Source: CAZDAM01 sp964503595
GTDB taxonomy: Bacteria > Muiribacteriota > UBA6191
Length of the DNA: 14,753 bases
Assembly: GCA_964503595.1 (NCBI GenBank)
Contig: CAZDAM010000086.1
Span: 1 to 14,753, forward strand
Direction: 5' to 3'
Every line of letters starts with the position of its first letter. Positions within the stretch are counted from its first letter, which is position 1. The translations under genes were made by a program, and so were the position numbers. A model generated the notes under the pieces. That model was not told the DNA's origin, made no database searches, and saw only the letters and a program-made list of their open reading frames with translations. This document shows positions 7,911-14,753 of the stretch, piece by piece.

Positions 7911-8756
7911 ATGTCCTTCCGTTTTCTCCTCCTTCTGTTTGTCCTGATTTCAACATCCCTGTTTGCGGAACCAGGGTTTTTAGGCATTGAGCAGGAAACA
8001 GCAGCCCCCACAGAAGAAGCCACCTACCCCAGGGCCTGCCTGGACTACTCTGCCAGCATCCCCGCCGGGGAAATCACCAGTGCCTACATGCAGTGGCAGG
8101 AAAGCGGCCTGGAAGAAGACAGGCGACAATGGGAAGAATTGGCTCGACGCTATGGAGAAGAGCTTGAATCCCATGAGATGGATGATTTCAAAAGCTACTG
8201 CCAGACTGCGGCTCCCAATACTCTGGATGCCCTGAAGCCCACCTACGAAACCCTGAGAAACCGTCCCGGCTTTGAACACTCTCTCGTCGAACTTTCCGAT
8301 CTGTGGGCCCGTCCCGTTTATGATCGGCATTTTCCCGGATACGGGGATCGCAGAATCTGGCTTTCCTATAAAAGAGGCCGGGAACTGGGAAAAGAGATCG
8401 GCTCGGAAAAAATCGAGGAGCAGGCCCACCGCTATCAGGAAACAACCACGGAAAATGTCGTGGTCCTGAAGACCGACTGGCAAACCTTTCAGGCCCGTTT
8501 CCCAAATGCTCCCCGACTGGAAACAACAAAGGCCCGCACCCCAAATGGTGTTAAGGATGCCTACAGAAGCAGAATCACCCTGAATCCCAACCAGAGTATT
8601 CAGCTCATGCGGGTCAGCCAGGTCGAGTTTATCTGGTACCGCCTGATTGCCGCCCCGGTAGGCGTAACTCCGGGACTTCCAAGGGTTTTTGTCAAAGCGG
8701 GAGAATACTATATTCCCCACGACATGCCCCACTCTGAGCTTTATATGGTCTTCTAG
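7911..8756 (+). CDS. Hypothetical secreted protein with signal peptide (281 aa)
   Basis: Not recognised. ATG 7911 has GGAG 7 bases upstream and begins a textbook Sec signal peptide: MSFR, a hydrophobic core FLLLLFVLISTSL, then FA|EP with likely signal peptidase I cleavage after Ala19. There is no lipobox Cys at the cleavage site. The mature part is about 262 residues, rich in charged residues and aromatics. It has two Cys (in YPRACLDYS and KSYCQTAAP) that could form a disulphide, a helical middle (EEDRRQWEELARRYGEEL) and a Tyr/Pro-rich C-terminus ending SELYMVF. It is the only complete plus-strand gene in the window. It ends with TAG directly followed by TAA, and its stop shares CTAG with the convergent yeiH stop. 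A periplasmic or surface location is inferred from the signal peptide. Confidence 0.75.
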   Translation: MSFRFLLLLFVLISTSLFAEPGFLGIEQETAAPTEEATYPRACLDYSASIPAGEITSAYMQWQESGLEEDRRQWEELARRYGEELESHEMDDFKSYCQTAAPNTLDALKPTYETLRNRPGFEHSLVELSDLWARPVYDRHFPGYGDRRIWLSYKRGRELGKEIGSEKIEEQAHRYQETTTENVVVLKTDWQTFQARFPNAPRLETTKARTPNGVKDAYRSRITLNPNQSIQLMRVSQVEFIWYRLIAAPVGVTPGLPRVFVKAGEYYIPHDMPHSELYMVF

Positions 8757-9670
8757 TAAATCAAACCGGAATGAATCCCCCAGGCACTGACTCCTGAAAC
8801 CAGAACCCAAAGACTGACAGCCAGAAAAAGCGGCTTTCCAGCAAGCTGGGCCAGAGTCGCTTTTTTCATAGTACTGCCAATCAGAAAAAGGGTTCCCACC
8901 ATTACAATCTTGCCGAAATCCCTGATCTGAAGCCAGATTTCCTTTTGCTCGGGCATGAGATAGGCCAAACCGGCGGCTCCCAGAAAACCCAGTAAAAACC
9001 AGGGGAAGCCCGCCTTGCCTTCTCTTTGAAAAATCCGGGAAAGACAGAATGCCAAAGGCAGAATCCAAAGAGCCCGGACCAGTTTGATGGTCGTTGCTAT
9101 CCCCAGAGCATCCACATGGTAGGCCGCAGCCGCCCCTACCACACTGCTTGTGTCATGAATCGCCAAGGCCGCCCAGGTCCCAAACTGCTCAGGAGTAAAA
9201 CCCAGCCAGTGCCCAAGTCCGGGAAACACCAGAAGCCCCAGGGAATTCAGGAAGAAAACCACACCAATGGCCATGGCAATCTCAACCGCTGTAGCCCCAA
9301 GAACCGGGGCAATCGCAGCAATGGCGCTCCCTCCGCAAATCGCGGTTCCTGCGCATATCAGTAGGGCCGTGTTCAGTTCACAGCGAAACAGACGGTTCAA
9401 CAGGTATCCCACAACCATCGTCAAAGTAATGGAGAAAAGAGTCAATCCGAAGGAACTGGCACCCACATGAATCACTTCCTGAATCGAAACCCCAAAGCCA
9501 AGGAGAATGACTGCCCCCTGAAGCATCTTCTTGCTCAGAGTTTTGGCCGAGTGAATCTCATAAGGGCTGAAAAGCCCAAAGAGCATTCCAAGAATCAGGG
9601 CCAGAGCAGGCTTTTGAACAAAAAATGCCAGAACCAGAGTTCCGGCCAGAACCATCATTTGCAAGTACAT
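8753..9670 (-). CDS. yeiH: YeiH/UPF0324 family integral membrane protein (putative sulfate exporter family)
   Basis: A 305-residue, strongly hydrophobic protein with about 8-10 membrane segments. Family hallmarks are the glycine-rich GTAICGGSAIAA (108-119), the WAALAIHDTSSVVGA segment (166-180), and TTIKLVRALWILP (193-205). UPF0324 members are annotated as putative sulfate exporters, but transport has not been shown for most of them. It is somewhat shorter than E. coli YeiH (about 350 residues), with the difference at the termini. The start is uncertain: ATG 9670 has GAGG only one base upstream, whereas the ATG codons four and five residues later have a more distant SD. Its stop TAG overlaps the stop of the convergent secreted-protein gene in the palindrome CTAG. 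It is separated from rtcR upstream by 78 bases. Confidence 0.88.
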   Translation of the reverse strand: MYLQMMVLAGTLVLAFFVQKPALALILGMLFGLFSPYEIHSAKTLSKKMLQGAVILLGFGVSIQEVIHVGASSFGLTLFSITLTMVVGYLLNRLFRCELNTALLICAGTAICGGSAIAAIAPVLGATAVEIAMAIGVVFFLNSLGLLVFPGLGHWLGFTPEQFGTWAALAIHDTSSVVGAAAAYHVDALGIATTIKLVRALWILPLAFCLSRIFQREGKAGFPWFLLGFLGAAGLAYLMPEQKEIWLQIRDFGKIVMVGTLFLIGSTMKKATLAQLAGKPLFLAVSLWVLVSGVSAWGIHSGLIY

Positions 9671-9722
9671 GCCTCTATCATGCCAGAGCTAACTGTCTCT
9701 GAAAAAACCATTCTGCTTCAAA

Positions 9723-9738
9723 CCTGATCCAAATCAGG
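9723..9738 (-). terminator. Short hairpin after rtcR (weak terminator candidate)
   Basis: An inverted repeat, CCTGAT / ATCAGG, with a 4-base loop lies 11 bases after the rtcR stop. It is followed on the minus strand by only TTT, and a run of six T comes about 20 bases later. The stem is short and the U tract is poor, so it may act weakly or not at all. Confidence 0.25.
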
Positions 9739-9748
9739 GTAGCCAGCC

Positions 9749-11316
9749 TTAAATCTGAAGAACTTCCCAATCCAGACCAAATCTGGCCAGATATTTTTTC
9801 AGGCGGTCGGAATCATTTGAGGTTGATTTCTTCTGACGGGAAACTTCAAAGAGTTTTCGCCCGGCTTCGGCAAGACTTCTGGACTGACGACACACCGAAA
9901 CTACTTCCCTTAACTGGATGCGATCAAAAGAATCCAGCTCCAGAGAGTCCAGAAGTTCATCCTTCTTTGTAGTTTGACCAAATGGAGCCCAGTTCTGCCT
10001 CAGTCTTCGAATTTCCTGCTCCACATTCTTCTCATCAATGATTCCATCCAGAGCCAGAGTCGCCATTCTGACAACACTGGCATTCAAATCCCTGAAATTC
10101 CCCGGGAACAGGCCTTCTGAAGACAGGGCAAACCTGAGCCAGAGACGGCGGGCTTCCTGATTGATCCGGACTCTTTCCCCGGTCTTAAGAGCAAATGCCC
10201 GAAGCTCGAAATCAAGGTTTGGTTCAAGATCTTCAGCTCTGTCCCGAAGAGCCGGCAAATGAAATGTCCACAGATTCAGACGAGCCAGCAGGTCTTCTCG
10301 AAAGCGGCCTTGCTGGCAGTCTTCGGCCAAATCCCGGTTGGTTCCGGCAATCAGCTGAAAATCCGAATGAATTTCGGTATCCGAACCTACCGGAAAGAAG
10401 GTGCCATCCTCCAGAGCCTTTAAAAGCATGGCCTGCTCATCCAAACCAAGTTCGGCGATCTCATCCAGAAACAGAATTCCCCGATCTGCCGTCTTCAAAA
10501 GCCCTGGCCGATCTTTCAGGCTTCCCGTATACGCCCCTCTCACATGGCCAAAGAGATTGCTCATGGCCAGATCTCCCCTGAGAGTCGCGCAGTTCACGGA
10601 AACGAATTCCCCGATCAATTGATGACGCGACTTTCTAAGTTCATAGATCCTTCGGGCCATGCGCCCTTTCCCTGCCCCGGTTGGACCCTGCAGTAGAATG
10701 GGATCCCCAGAGCGTACCGCTACCAGCTCAATTTCTTCGACCATACTATTGAAGGCCGGATTTCTGGTTTCAATTCCTCCCTTAAGAAGCCCCACTCCCA
10801 CTTCCGCCTGCTCCAGCGACGGGCAATATTGTCATAGCGGGAAAGCTCCAGATCGATGAAGTTGAGGCGTCCCACCGGACCCATGGAATCATCCGGACCT
10901 GCCTGAATCAGACGGGCCGGAAAATGGCGGGACTCGCAAAGCAGAAAGGAACAGATCTTCTGAACATGCGTCCCTGTGGTGATATGGAAGGAATATTCTT
11001 CCTTATCCGTATGAAACTCATATTTCAGGGCGAAATCCTGCAAAGCCAGATATACCTCTTCAAAATCCCATGGATCCAGAAAGGGAATGCAGTGAGGCCG
11101 GATTTTGATTTCCGGCCTGATCCTCAGAATTTCATTCATGGTGCTATCTAGAAGCCGTTTTTCACCGGGATGAAAAATCAGCTCGAAAACATCGGGCAAA
11201 AAATCAGGATGAGTAGCCACTGCAACCGTCGGTTTCCAGCGATAAAGACCCTTTTTATCCTAGCTGCGCGGGGCATCAAGGCGACAGCCCAGAATGCCAA
11301 AGACTACTTTTTTCAT
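9749..11316 (-). pseudogene. rtcR: RtcR, sigma-54 activator of RNA repair genes, broken by TAG and a -1 frameshift
   Basis: RtcR senses RNA damage through an N-terminal CARF-like domain and activates rtcB transcription with sigma-54 RNA polymerase. From ATG 11316 (SD GAAGGG inside the rtcB end) the frame reads MKKVVFGILGCRLDAPRS, then a TAG at 11260-11262, then continues with family sequence (YRWKPTV, DPWDFEEVY, HITTGTHVQKI, DLELSRYDNIAR). Between about 10824 and 10784 homology moves to the -1 frame: LLKGGIETRNPAFN, Walker A GPTGAGKG, the GAFTGA-loop equivalent GAYTGS, Walker B GILFLDEIAEL and a C-terminal RtcR helix-turn-helix region (SRSLAEAGRKLF, KKYLARFGLDW). One missing base would restore about 522 residues, near the roughly 530 of E. 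coli RtcR. Two independent lesions point to a pseudogene. Assembly error is the alternative. Confidence 0.9.
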
Positions 11317-11318
11317 TC

Positions 11319-12533
11319 TTAACCCTTCACACAAAGAACCTGCTTGAGAGTATGAACAGTCTCAACCAGATCCGACTGGGCCTGCATGACCTTTTCAATG
11401 GGTTTATAGGCTCCAGGGGTCTCATCAATGACTCCCAGGTCCTTGCGGCATTCCACACCTTCTGTCGCTTTGAGATGATCCTCAAGCCCAAAGTGCTCCC
11501 GAGCCTTTTTGCGGGACATGGCCCGTCCGGCCCCATGAGAGCAGGAATGAAAGGAATCCGGATTCCCCCTTCCTCTTACAATGAAGCTCTTGGCCCCCAT
11601 GCTCCCCGGAATGATGCCGAGCTCACCCTCCCCGGCTCTGACGGCCCCCTTGCGAGTCACATAGACTTCTTCCCCAAAATGGACTTCCCGGGAAGCATAG
11701 TTATGATGGCAGTTCACTGCCTCAAGCCTCGCCTCAAAAGGAGGGATACCTTGGGACCTTCTCAAGGCATCCAGAGTCCGGCTCATCATGATTTCACGAT
11801 TTCTGCGGGCGAATTCCTGGCCCCAGCTAAGGGCATGCCAGTAATCTTCAAACATCTGGCTACCCTCTTCAAACCAGGCCAGTTCCCGGTTGGGGGTTTC
11901 AAGACCCTTCTTTTGCATGGCTTCCCGGGCTTTTTCAATGAAATAGGTCCCAATTCTGTTTCCCACCCCTCTTGATCCGGAATGCAGCATGACCCAGACA
12001 TCCTGGTTTTCATCCAGGCAGATTTCCAGAAAATGGTTCCCCCCACCAAGTGTTCCCAGATGCCGGTAGGTGTTGGCTTCCCGAACCGCATCGGGATGAC
12101 ATTCCAGAATGCGCTCAAATCCTGGCTTGAGCTCCATCCATGTATTCATGACTTCTTTTGGAATTTCCCGACTGTGAGAACCCCGATCGTATCGACCAAA
12201 TGATTTGCCATGCGGAACGTCCCTTTCTATCTGAGCCCGGATTCCCCGAAGATCCGAAGGTAGATCAGATGCTCTCAGGCTGGTCTTGACCGCCATCATC
12301 CCGCAACCGATATCAACCCCCACAGCTGCGGGGACAATCGCCCCCTTGAGAGGAATCACAGATCCGATCGTGGCCCCACGCCCCCAATGAACATCCGGCA
12401 TGGCCGCAATCCAGTGATGCAAAAAAGGCAATCTGGAAGACTGCAAGAGCTGCTCCATCGCCGCTTCTTCAAGAGCCACTCCGTGAACCCAGGCTTTTAC
12501 TTTTCCATCTGCGAATACTTTTGGCCCTGACAT
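11319..12533 (-). CDS. rtcB: RNA-splicing/repair ligase RtcB
   Basis: RtcB is a Mn2+- and GTP-dependent RNA ligase that joins 3'-phosphate (or 2',3'-cyclic phosphate) and 5'-OH RNA ends, used in RNA repair. The 404-residue protein is close to the 408 of E. coli RtcB and keeps the active-site motifs at matching spacing: GVDIGCG with metal ligands Asp74 and Cys77, GGGNHF (His167), LHSGSRG (His184), NCHHNY (His277) and CSHGAGRAMSR, whose His333 corresponds to the guanylylated His337. ATG 12533 has AAAGGAG 6 bases upstream. A sigma-54-like promoter lies just before. rtcR follows on the same strand after two bases. In E. coli rtcR is instead divergent from rtcBA. No rtcA is seen. The gene looks intact, but its dedicated activator does not. 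Confidence 0.96.
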   Translation of the reverse strand: MSGPKVFADGKVKAWVHGVALEEAAMEQLLQSSRLPFLHHWIAAMPDVHWGRGATIGSVIPLKGAIVPAAVGVDIGCGMMAVKTSLRASDLPSDLRGIRAQIERDVPHGKSFGRYDRGSHSREIPKEVMNTWMELKPGFERILECHPDAVREANTYRHLGTLGGGNHFLEICLDENQDVWVMLHSGSRGVGNRIGTYFIEKAREAMQKKGLETPNRELAWFEEGSQMFEDYWHALSWGQEFARRNREIMMSRTLDALRRSQGIPPFEARLEAVNCHHNYASREVHFGEEVYVTRKGAVRAGEGELGIIPGSMGAKSFIVRGRGNPDSFHSCSHGAGRAMSRKKAREHFGLEDHLKATEGVECRKDLGVIDETPGAYKPIEKVMQAQSDLVETVHTLKQVLCVKG

Positions 12534-12539
12534 TGCTTT

Positions 12540-12546
12540 CTCCTTT
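12540..12546 (-). promoter_or_regulatory. Strong ribosome binding site of rtcB
   Basis: AAAGGAG on the minus strand, 6 bases before ATG 12533. It fixes the rtcB start. Confidence 0.8.
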
Positions 12547-12565
12547 ATTTCCTGGCGACACCCTT

Positions 12566-12581
12566 AGAAAGAAGCGTGCCA
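12566..12581 (-). promoter_or_regulatory. Sigma-54 (RpoN) promoter candidate for rtcB
   Basis: The minus strand reads TGGCACG, four bases, then TTTCT, against the consensus TGGCACG-N4-TTGCW. The -24 element is perfect, the spacing is exact, and 11 of 12 defined positions match. The mismatch is the G of the -12 GC pair, normally well kept, so strength may be reduced. Predicted transcription starts near 12555, about 20 bases before rtcB ATG and just ahead of its ribosome site. This fits the known sigma-54/RtcR control of rtcB genes. Confidence 0.65.
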
Positions 12582-12635
12582 AAGCCAGAAAAAGTGAGAA
12601 AAAACGTGGACAGGCCCATCAATAGCGGAAATATT

Positions 12636-12654
12636 TTTTCTTGGCAGAAGAAAA
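12636..12654. repeat. AT-rich inverted repeat upstream of the rtcB promoter
   Basis: TTTTCTT, a 5-base spacer, then AAGAAAA: a perfect 7-bp inverted repeat centred about 90 bases upstream of the predicted rtcB start. That is where enhancer sites of sigma-54 activators usually lie. A second perfect palindrome, TCTATATAGA, is at 12668-12677. Either could be an activator site. The first could also act as a weak bidirectional terminator after uvrD. Function is inferred from position only. Confidence 0.25.
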
Positions 12655-12688
12655 GCCTATCAGAAAATCTATATAGAGTTATATGAAT

Positions 12689-14698
12689 CTAGAAAAAATT
12701 CTTCAGGCGGTTGAGAAACTCTTCTGCCTGGCGGCTTTTTTGAGAGGAACGCGAAGGAAAGCCCGGAGTCAGCATGGAATCTACAGCCGTAGCCGTTTCA
12801 GTTTCACAGCCCTGATTCAGAATTTCCGTACTCAGAAAGCGGCTCCAGGTCATCAAACCAAGCCCGGCCCCATACATGCCACGGCGATTCCCACCCGCAT
12901 CATGCGCCTTCAGAAGATAAAGGCCGTCACGAGCCCGCGTAATGGCCACATAAAGAAGCCTTCTTTCCTCTTCCAGAGCCTGAGGGTTCTCAAGAGAAAA
13001 GGTCGATGGCAGATGCCCGTCTTCAAGATGCAGAAGAAACACCTGATCAAATTCAAGCCCTTTGGCAGAATGAATTGTGGAAAGCACCAGGGGAGACTCA
13101 TCCTTCTTCTCTTCTTCGATTTCCGACTCATCCGGCGGCTCAAGAACAATTTCCGTCAGAAAATCAGCCACGGAAAGATACCTTGCCCCCATTACAATCA
13201 GGGAATCCAGATCCTTGGAGCGTTTGACATGATCATCATGGCGTTTTTTCAGGATGGGCTCATAGAAGAGATGAGCCAGGCGCAAGGCCTCTTCCACCCG
13301 AAACAAAAGACCGCTTAAGGACTCAAGCAAAGAGAGCCAGGATTTGACCGCTTCTTCGGATCGAGCCGGTACCGACAGGTTGTCATTTGCCCTTGAGAAA
13401 TCGCCGGAAGCAGAAACCACCTGATCCACCAGCTGCCCGGCGGTTTTTGGTCCAACCCCTTCGAGAAGCAGGGCGGTTCGCTCAAGAGCCAGCGTATCCA
13501 ACGGGTTGGATGCAGCCCGCAGAAAGCACAGCAGATCCTTGACGTGAGCCGCCTCCTGAAAACGGATCCCTCCATGCTTTACAAAAGGAATGCCGGCCTT
13601 TCCCAGCTGAAGCTCCAGTTCATTGGAGAGCCAGGCTGAGCGAAACAGAACCGCCATATTCCTGAGTTCCTGGCCTTCTTCCCGAAGTTTCAGAACCCTT
13701 TGGGTCACAAAGGAGGCCATCTCCCGCCCGTCACGAAACTCGGCACGAATCGGGCGGGCCTTCCCCTCCCTTGAGGCTATGAGATTCTTTTCAAAGCCAT
13801 CGCGGGATTCCTTCAGCACCGTATTGGCTATATCAAGGACTGGCTGTACCGAGCGGTAATTCTCCTTGAGATCAATACGGCGGGCATGCGGAAAGATCTG
13901 AAGAAATTCATGCATGTTCTCCACCCGGGATCCCCGAAAACCATAGATACTCTGGGCATCATCCCCCACCACACAAAGGTTTTCATGCTCCGATGCCAGA
14001 AGACAGGCAATATGAGCCTGGATCCGGTTGGTGTCCTGATACTCATCCACCATGATGTAGCGGTAGAATCCGGAAAGCTCGGCCCGGACTGCATCATGAC
14101 GAACCAGAAGATCCCTGAGATGAAGCAGCAGATCGTCATAATCCATCAGGCCACGTTCCCGCTTGGCCCTGGCATAGTCTTCAAACAACTCTTCAAGCTG
14201 GGGAAGAAAGTCCTGAAACTGGGGCCATTCCTGCAAAAGCAGGCTTTCCAGCTCTTCACCTGTGTTTCTTTGTCTGGATACCATGGAAAGTAAAGTAGAT
14301 TTACGGGGAAAACGCTTGTCCAGCTGATCCAGTTTTTTCTGCCGGCGCAGGGACTGCATCAAATCCTCGGAGTCGCTGCGATCCAGGACGGTGAAATTTC
14401 TTTCAAACCCTATCAGGGAGGAAAACTTTCTAAGAATCGACTGGGCAAAACTGTGAAAGGTTCCCCCACTGGCAAGAACTGCCCCGACCCCCAGAAGATG
14501 CCGGGTTCTTTCCAGCATTTCCCGGGCCGCTTTACGGGTGAAAGTCAGAAGGAGGATCGACTCAGGAGGAATTCCGGATTCAATCAGGGAAGCCAGCCTA
14601 TGAACTAGTGTCCTGGTTTTTCCGGTACCAGCACCCGCCAGGATCAGAAGCGGACCGTCATGGGTTTGAACGGCAAGCTGTTGGGATTCGTTGAGCAT
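12689..14698 (-). CDS. UvrD/Rep/PcrA-family superfamily 1 DNA helicase
   Basis: A 669-residue ATP-dependent 3'-5' DNA helicase of the UvrD/Rep/PcrA group, acting in DNA repair and replication restart. All helicase motifs are visible: Q motif LNESQQLAV (2-10), Walker A AGAGTGKT (21-28), Ia LTFTRKAAREM (51-61), II VDEYQDTN (217-224), III VGDDAQSIYGFRGS (244-257), IV NYRS (280-283), V TIHSAKGLEFDQVFL (541-555), VI EERRLLYVAITRAR (577-590). The C-terminus is short and lacks an obvious PcrA-type tail, so I do not pick between uvrD, rep and pcrA. ATG 14698 lies 20 bases after the upstream stop and has no clear SD, which suggests operon translation. It ends with TAG at 12689-12691. Confidence 0.93.
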   Translation of the reverse strand: MLNESQQLAVQTHDGPLLILAGAGTGKTRTLVHRLASLIESGIPPESILLLTFTRKAAREMLERTRHLLGVGAVLASGGTFHSFAQSILRKFSSLIGFERNFTVLDRSDSEDLMQSLRRQKKLDQLDKRFPRKSTLLSMVSRQRNTGEELESLLLQEWPQFQDFLPQLEELFEDYARAKRERGLMDYDDLLLHLRDLLVRHDAVRAELSGFYRYIMVDEYQDTNRIQAHIACLLASEHENLCVVGDDAQSIYGFRGSRVENMHEFLQIFPHARRIDLKENYRSVQPVLDIANTVLKESRDGFEKNLIASREGKARPIRAEFRDGREMASFVTQRVLKLREEGQELRNMAVLFRSAWLSNELELQLGKAGIPFVKHGGIRFQEAAHVKDLLCFLRAASNPLDTLALERTALLLEGVGPKTAGQLVDQVVSASGDFSRANDNLSVPARSEEAVKSWLSLLESLSGLLFRVEEALRLAHLFYEPILKKRHDDHVKRSKDLDSLIVMGARYLSVADFLTEIVLEPPDESEIEEEKKDESPLVLSTIHSAKGLEFDQVFLLHLEDGHLPSTFSLENPQALEEERRLLYVAITRARDGLYLLKAHDAGGNRRGMYGAGLGLMTWSRFLSTEILNQGCETETATAVDSMLTPGFPSRSSQKSRQAEEFLNRLKNFF

Positions 14699-14718
14699 GC
14701 CACAAGGCTAGCAAAATT

Positions 14719-14753
14719 TCAGGCGGGGATCTCAAAAATCAGCTCGAGAACCA
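14719..14753 (-). CDS. C-terminal end of an unidentified upstream gene (partial)
   Basis: A minus-strand frame enters from the right edge and ends with TGA (14719-14721). It encodes only the tail VLELIFEIPA. It stops 20 bases before the helicase start, so it may be the previous gene of the same operon. It is too short to identify. Confidence 0.35.
   Translation of the reverse strand, partial: VLELIFEIPA

Noticed and set aside
7862..8023. A longer start for the radical SAM gene, 54 codons upstream.
   Set aside because: The extra residues are basic and unlike the family, and they would overlap the signal peptide region of the divergent gene. Homology begins at ATG 7861.
7980..9068. A long open frame of 362 codons on the minus strand.
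   Set aside because: It lies opposite the secreted-protein gene and continues across the yeiH 3' end in another frame. It shows no family features, and both overlapped genes have much better support.
10720..10824. Programmed -1 frameshifting in rtcR.
   Set aside because: I see no slippery heptamer in the switch region, the family is not known for frameshifting, and the gene also has an upstream TAG.
10720..11220. A separate 166-residue gene starting inside rtcR.
   Set aside because: Its start is a GTG inside the family sequence and it would lack the first strand of the CARF-like domain. It is the middle of the broken rtcR.
11352..11975. A plus-strand frame of 207 codons opposite rtcB.
   Set aside because: It is an antisense shadow of a highly conserved gene, with no start context and no recognisable domain.
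12683..13318. A plus-strand frame of 211 codons opposite the helicase 3' end.
   Set aside because: It is a shadow of the helicase gene with no coding features of its own.

Overview
The window is a dense bacterial stretch of roughly 50% GC. Almost every gene is on the minus strand. A sigma-54 type promoter and an RtcR-type activator suggest a Gram-negative organism, but I cannot assign a taxon from the sequence alone. I see no rRNA, tRNA, CRISPR array or insertion sequence, and no gene-free stretch longer than about 155 bases.

Reading in the minus-strand direction from the right edge: the tail of an unidentified gene (14753-14719); a UvrD/Rep-family helicase (14698-12689); a 155-bp gap with a sigma-54 promoter candidate; the RNA ligase rtcB (12533-11319); and the remains of its activator gene rtcR (11316-9749), broken by an in-frame TAG and a -1 frameshift. 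Next comes a YeiH/UPF0324 membrane protein (9670-8753). It converges on an unrecognised secreted protein on the plus strand (7911-8756), and the two share a CTAG at their stop codons. Leftwards from a 49-bp divergent gap runs an apparent operon: a radical SAM/DUF2344 fusion (7861-5318), an RsmF-like rRNA m5C methyltransferase overlapping it by ATGA (5321-4062), and then a type I restriction-modification cassette starting only 30 bp later.

The cassette is hsdM (4031-2349), an AlbA_2/Schlafen-type regulator with a 3 x 42-bp in-frame linker repeat (2359-863), a 63-aa protein (866-675) and an hsdS remnant (638-57). hsdM, the regulator and the small gene are joined by overlapping stop and start codons. 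hsdS has an in-frame TAG where a Trp codon is likely and stops after its first half. No hsdR is visible. On the left the cassette meets, within 3 bp, the end of a GC-rich plus-strand reading frame, which looks like a junction or deletion edge.

The most notable point is that two accessory systems, RNA repair control (rtcR) and type I restriction (hsdS), both look decayed next to intact partner genes. Both contain an in-frame TAG. I considered TAG recoding and judged gene decay more likely.
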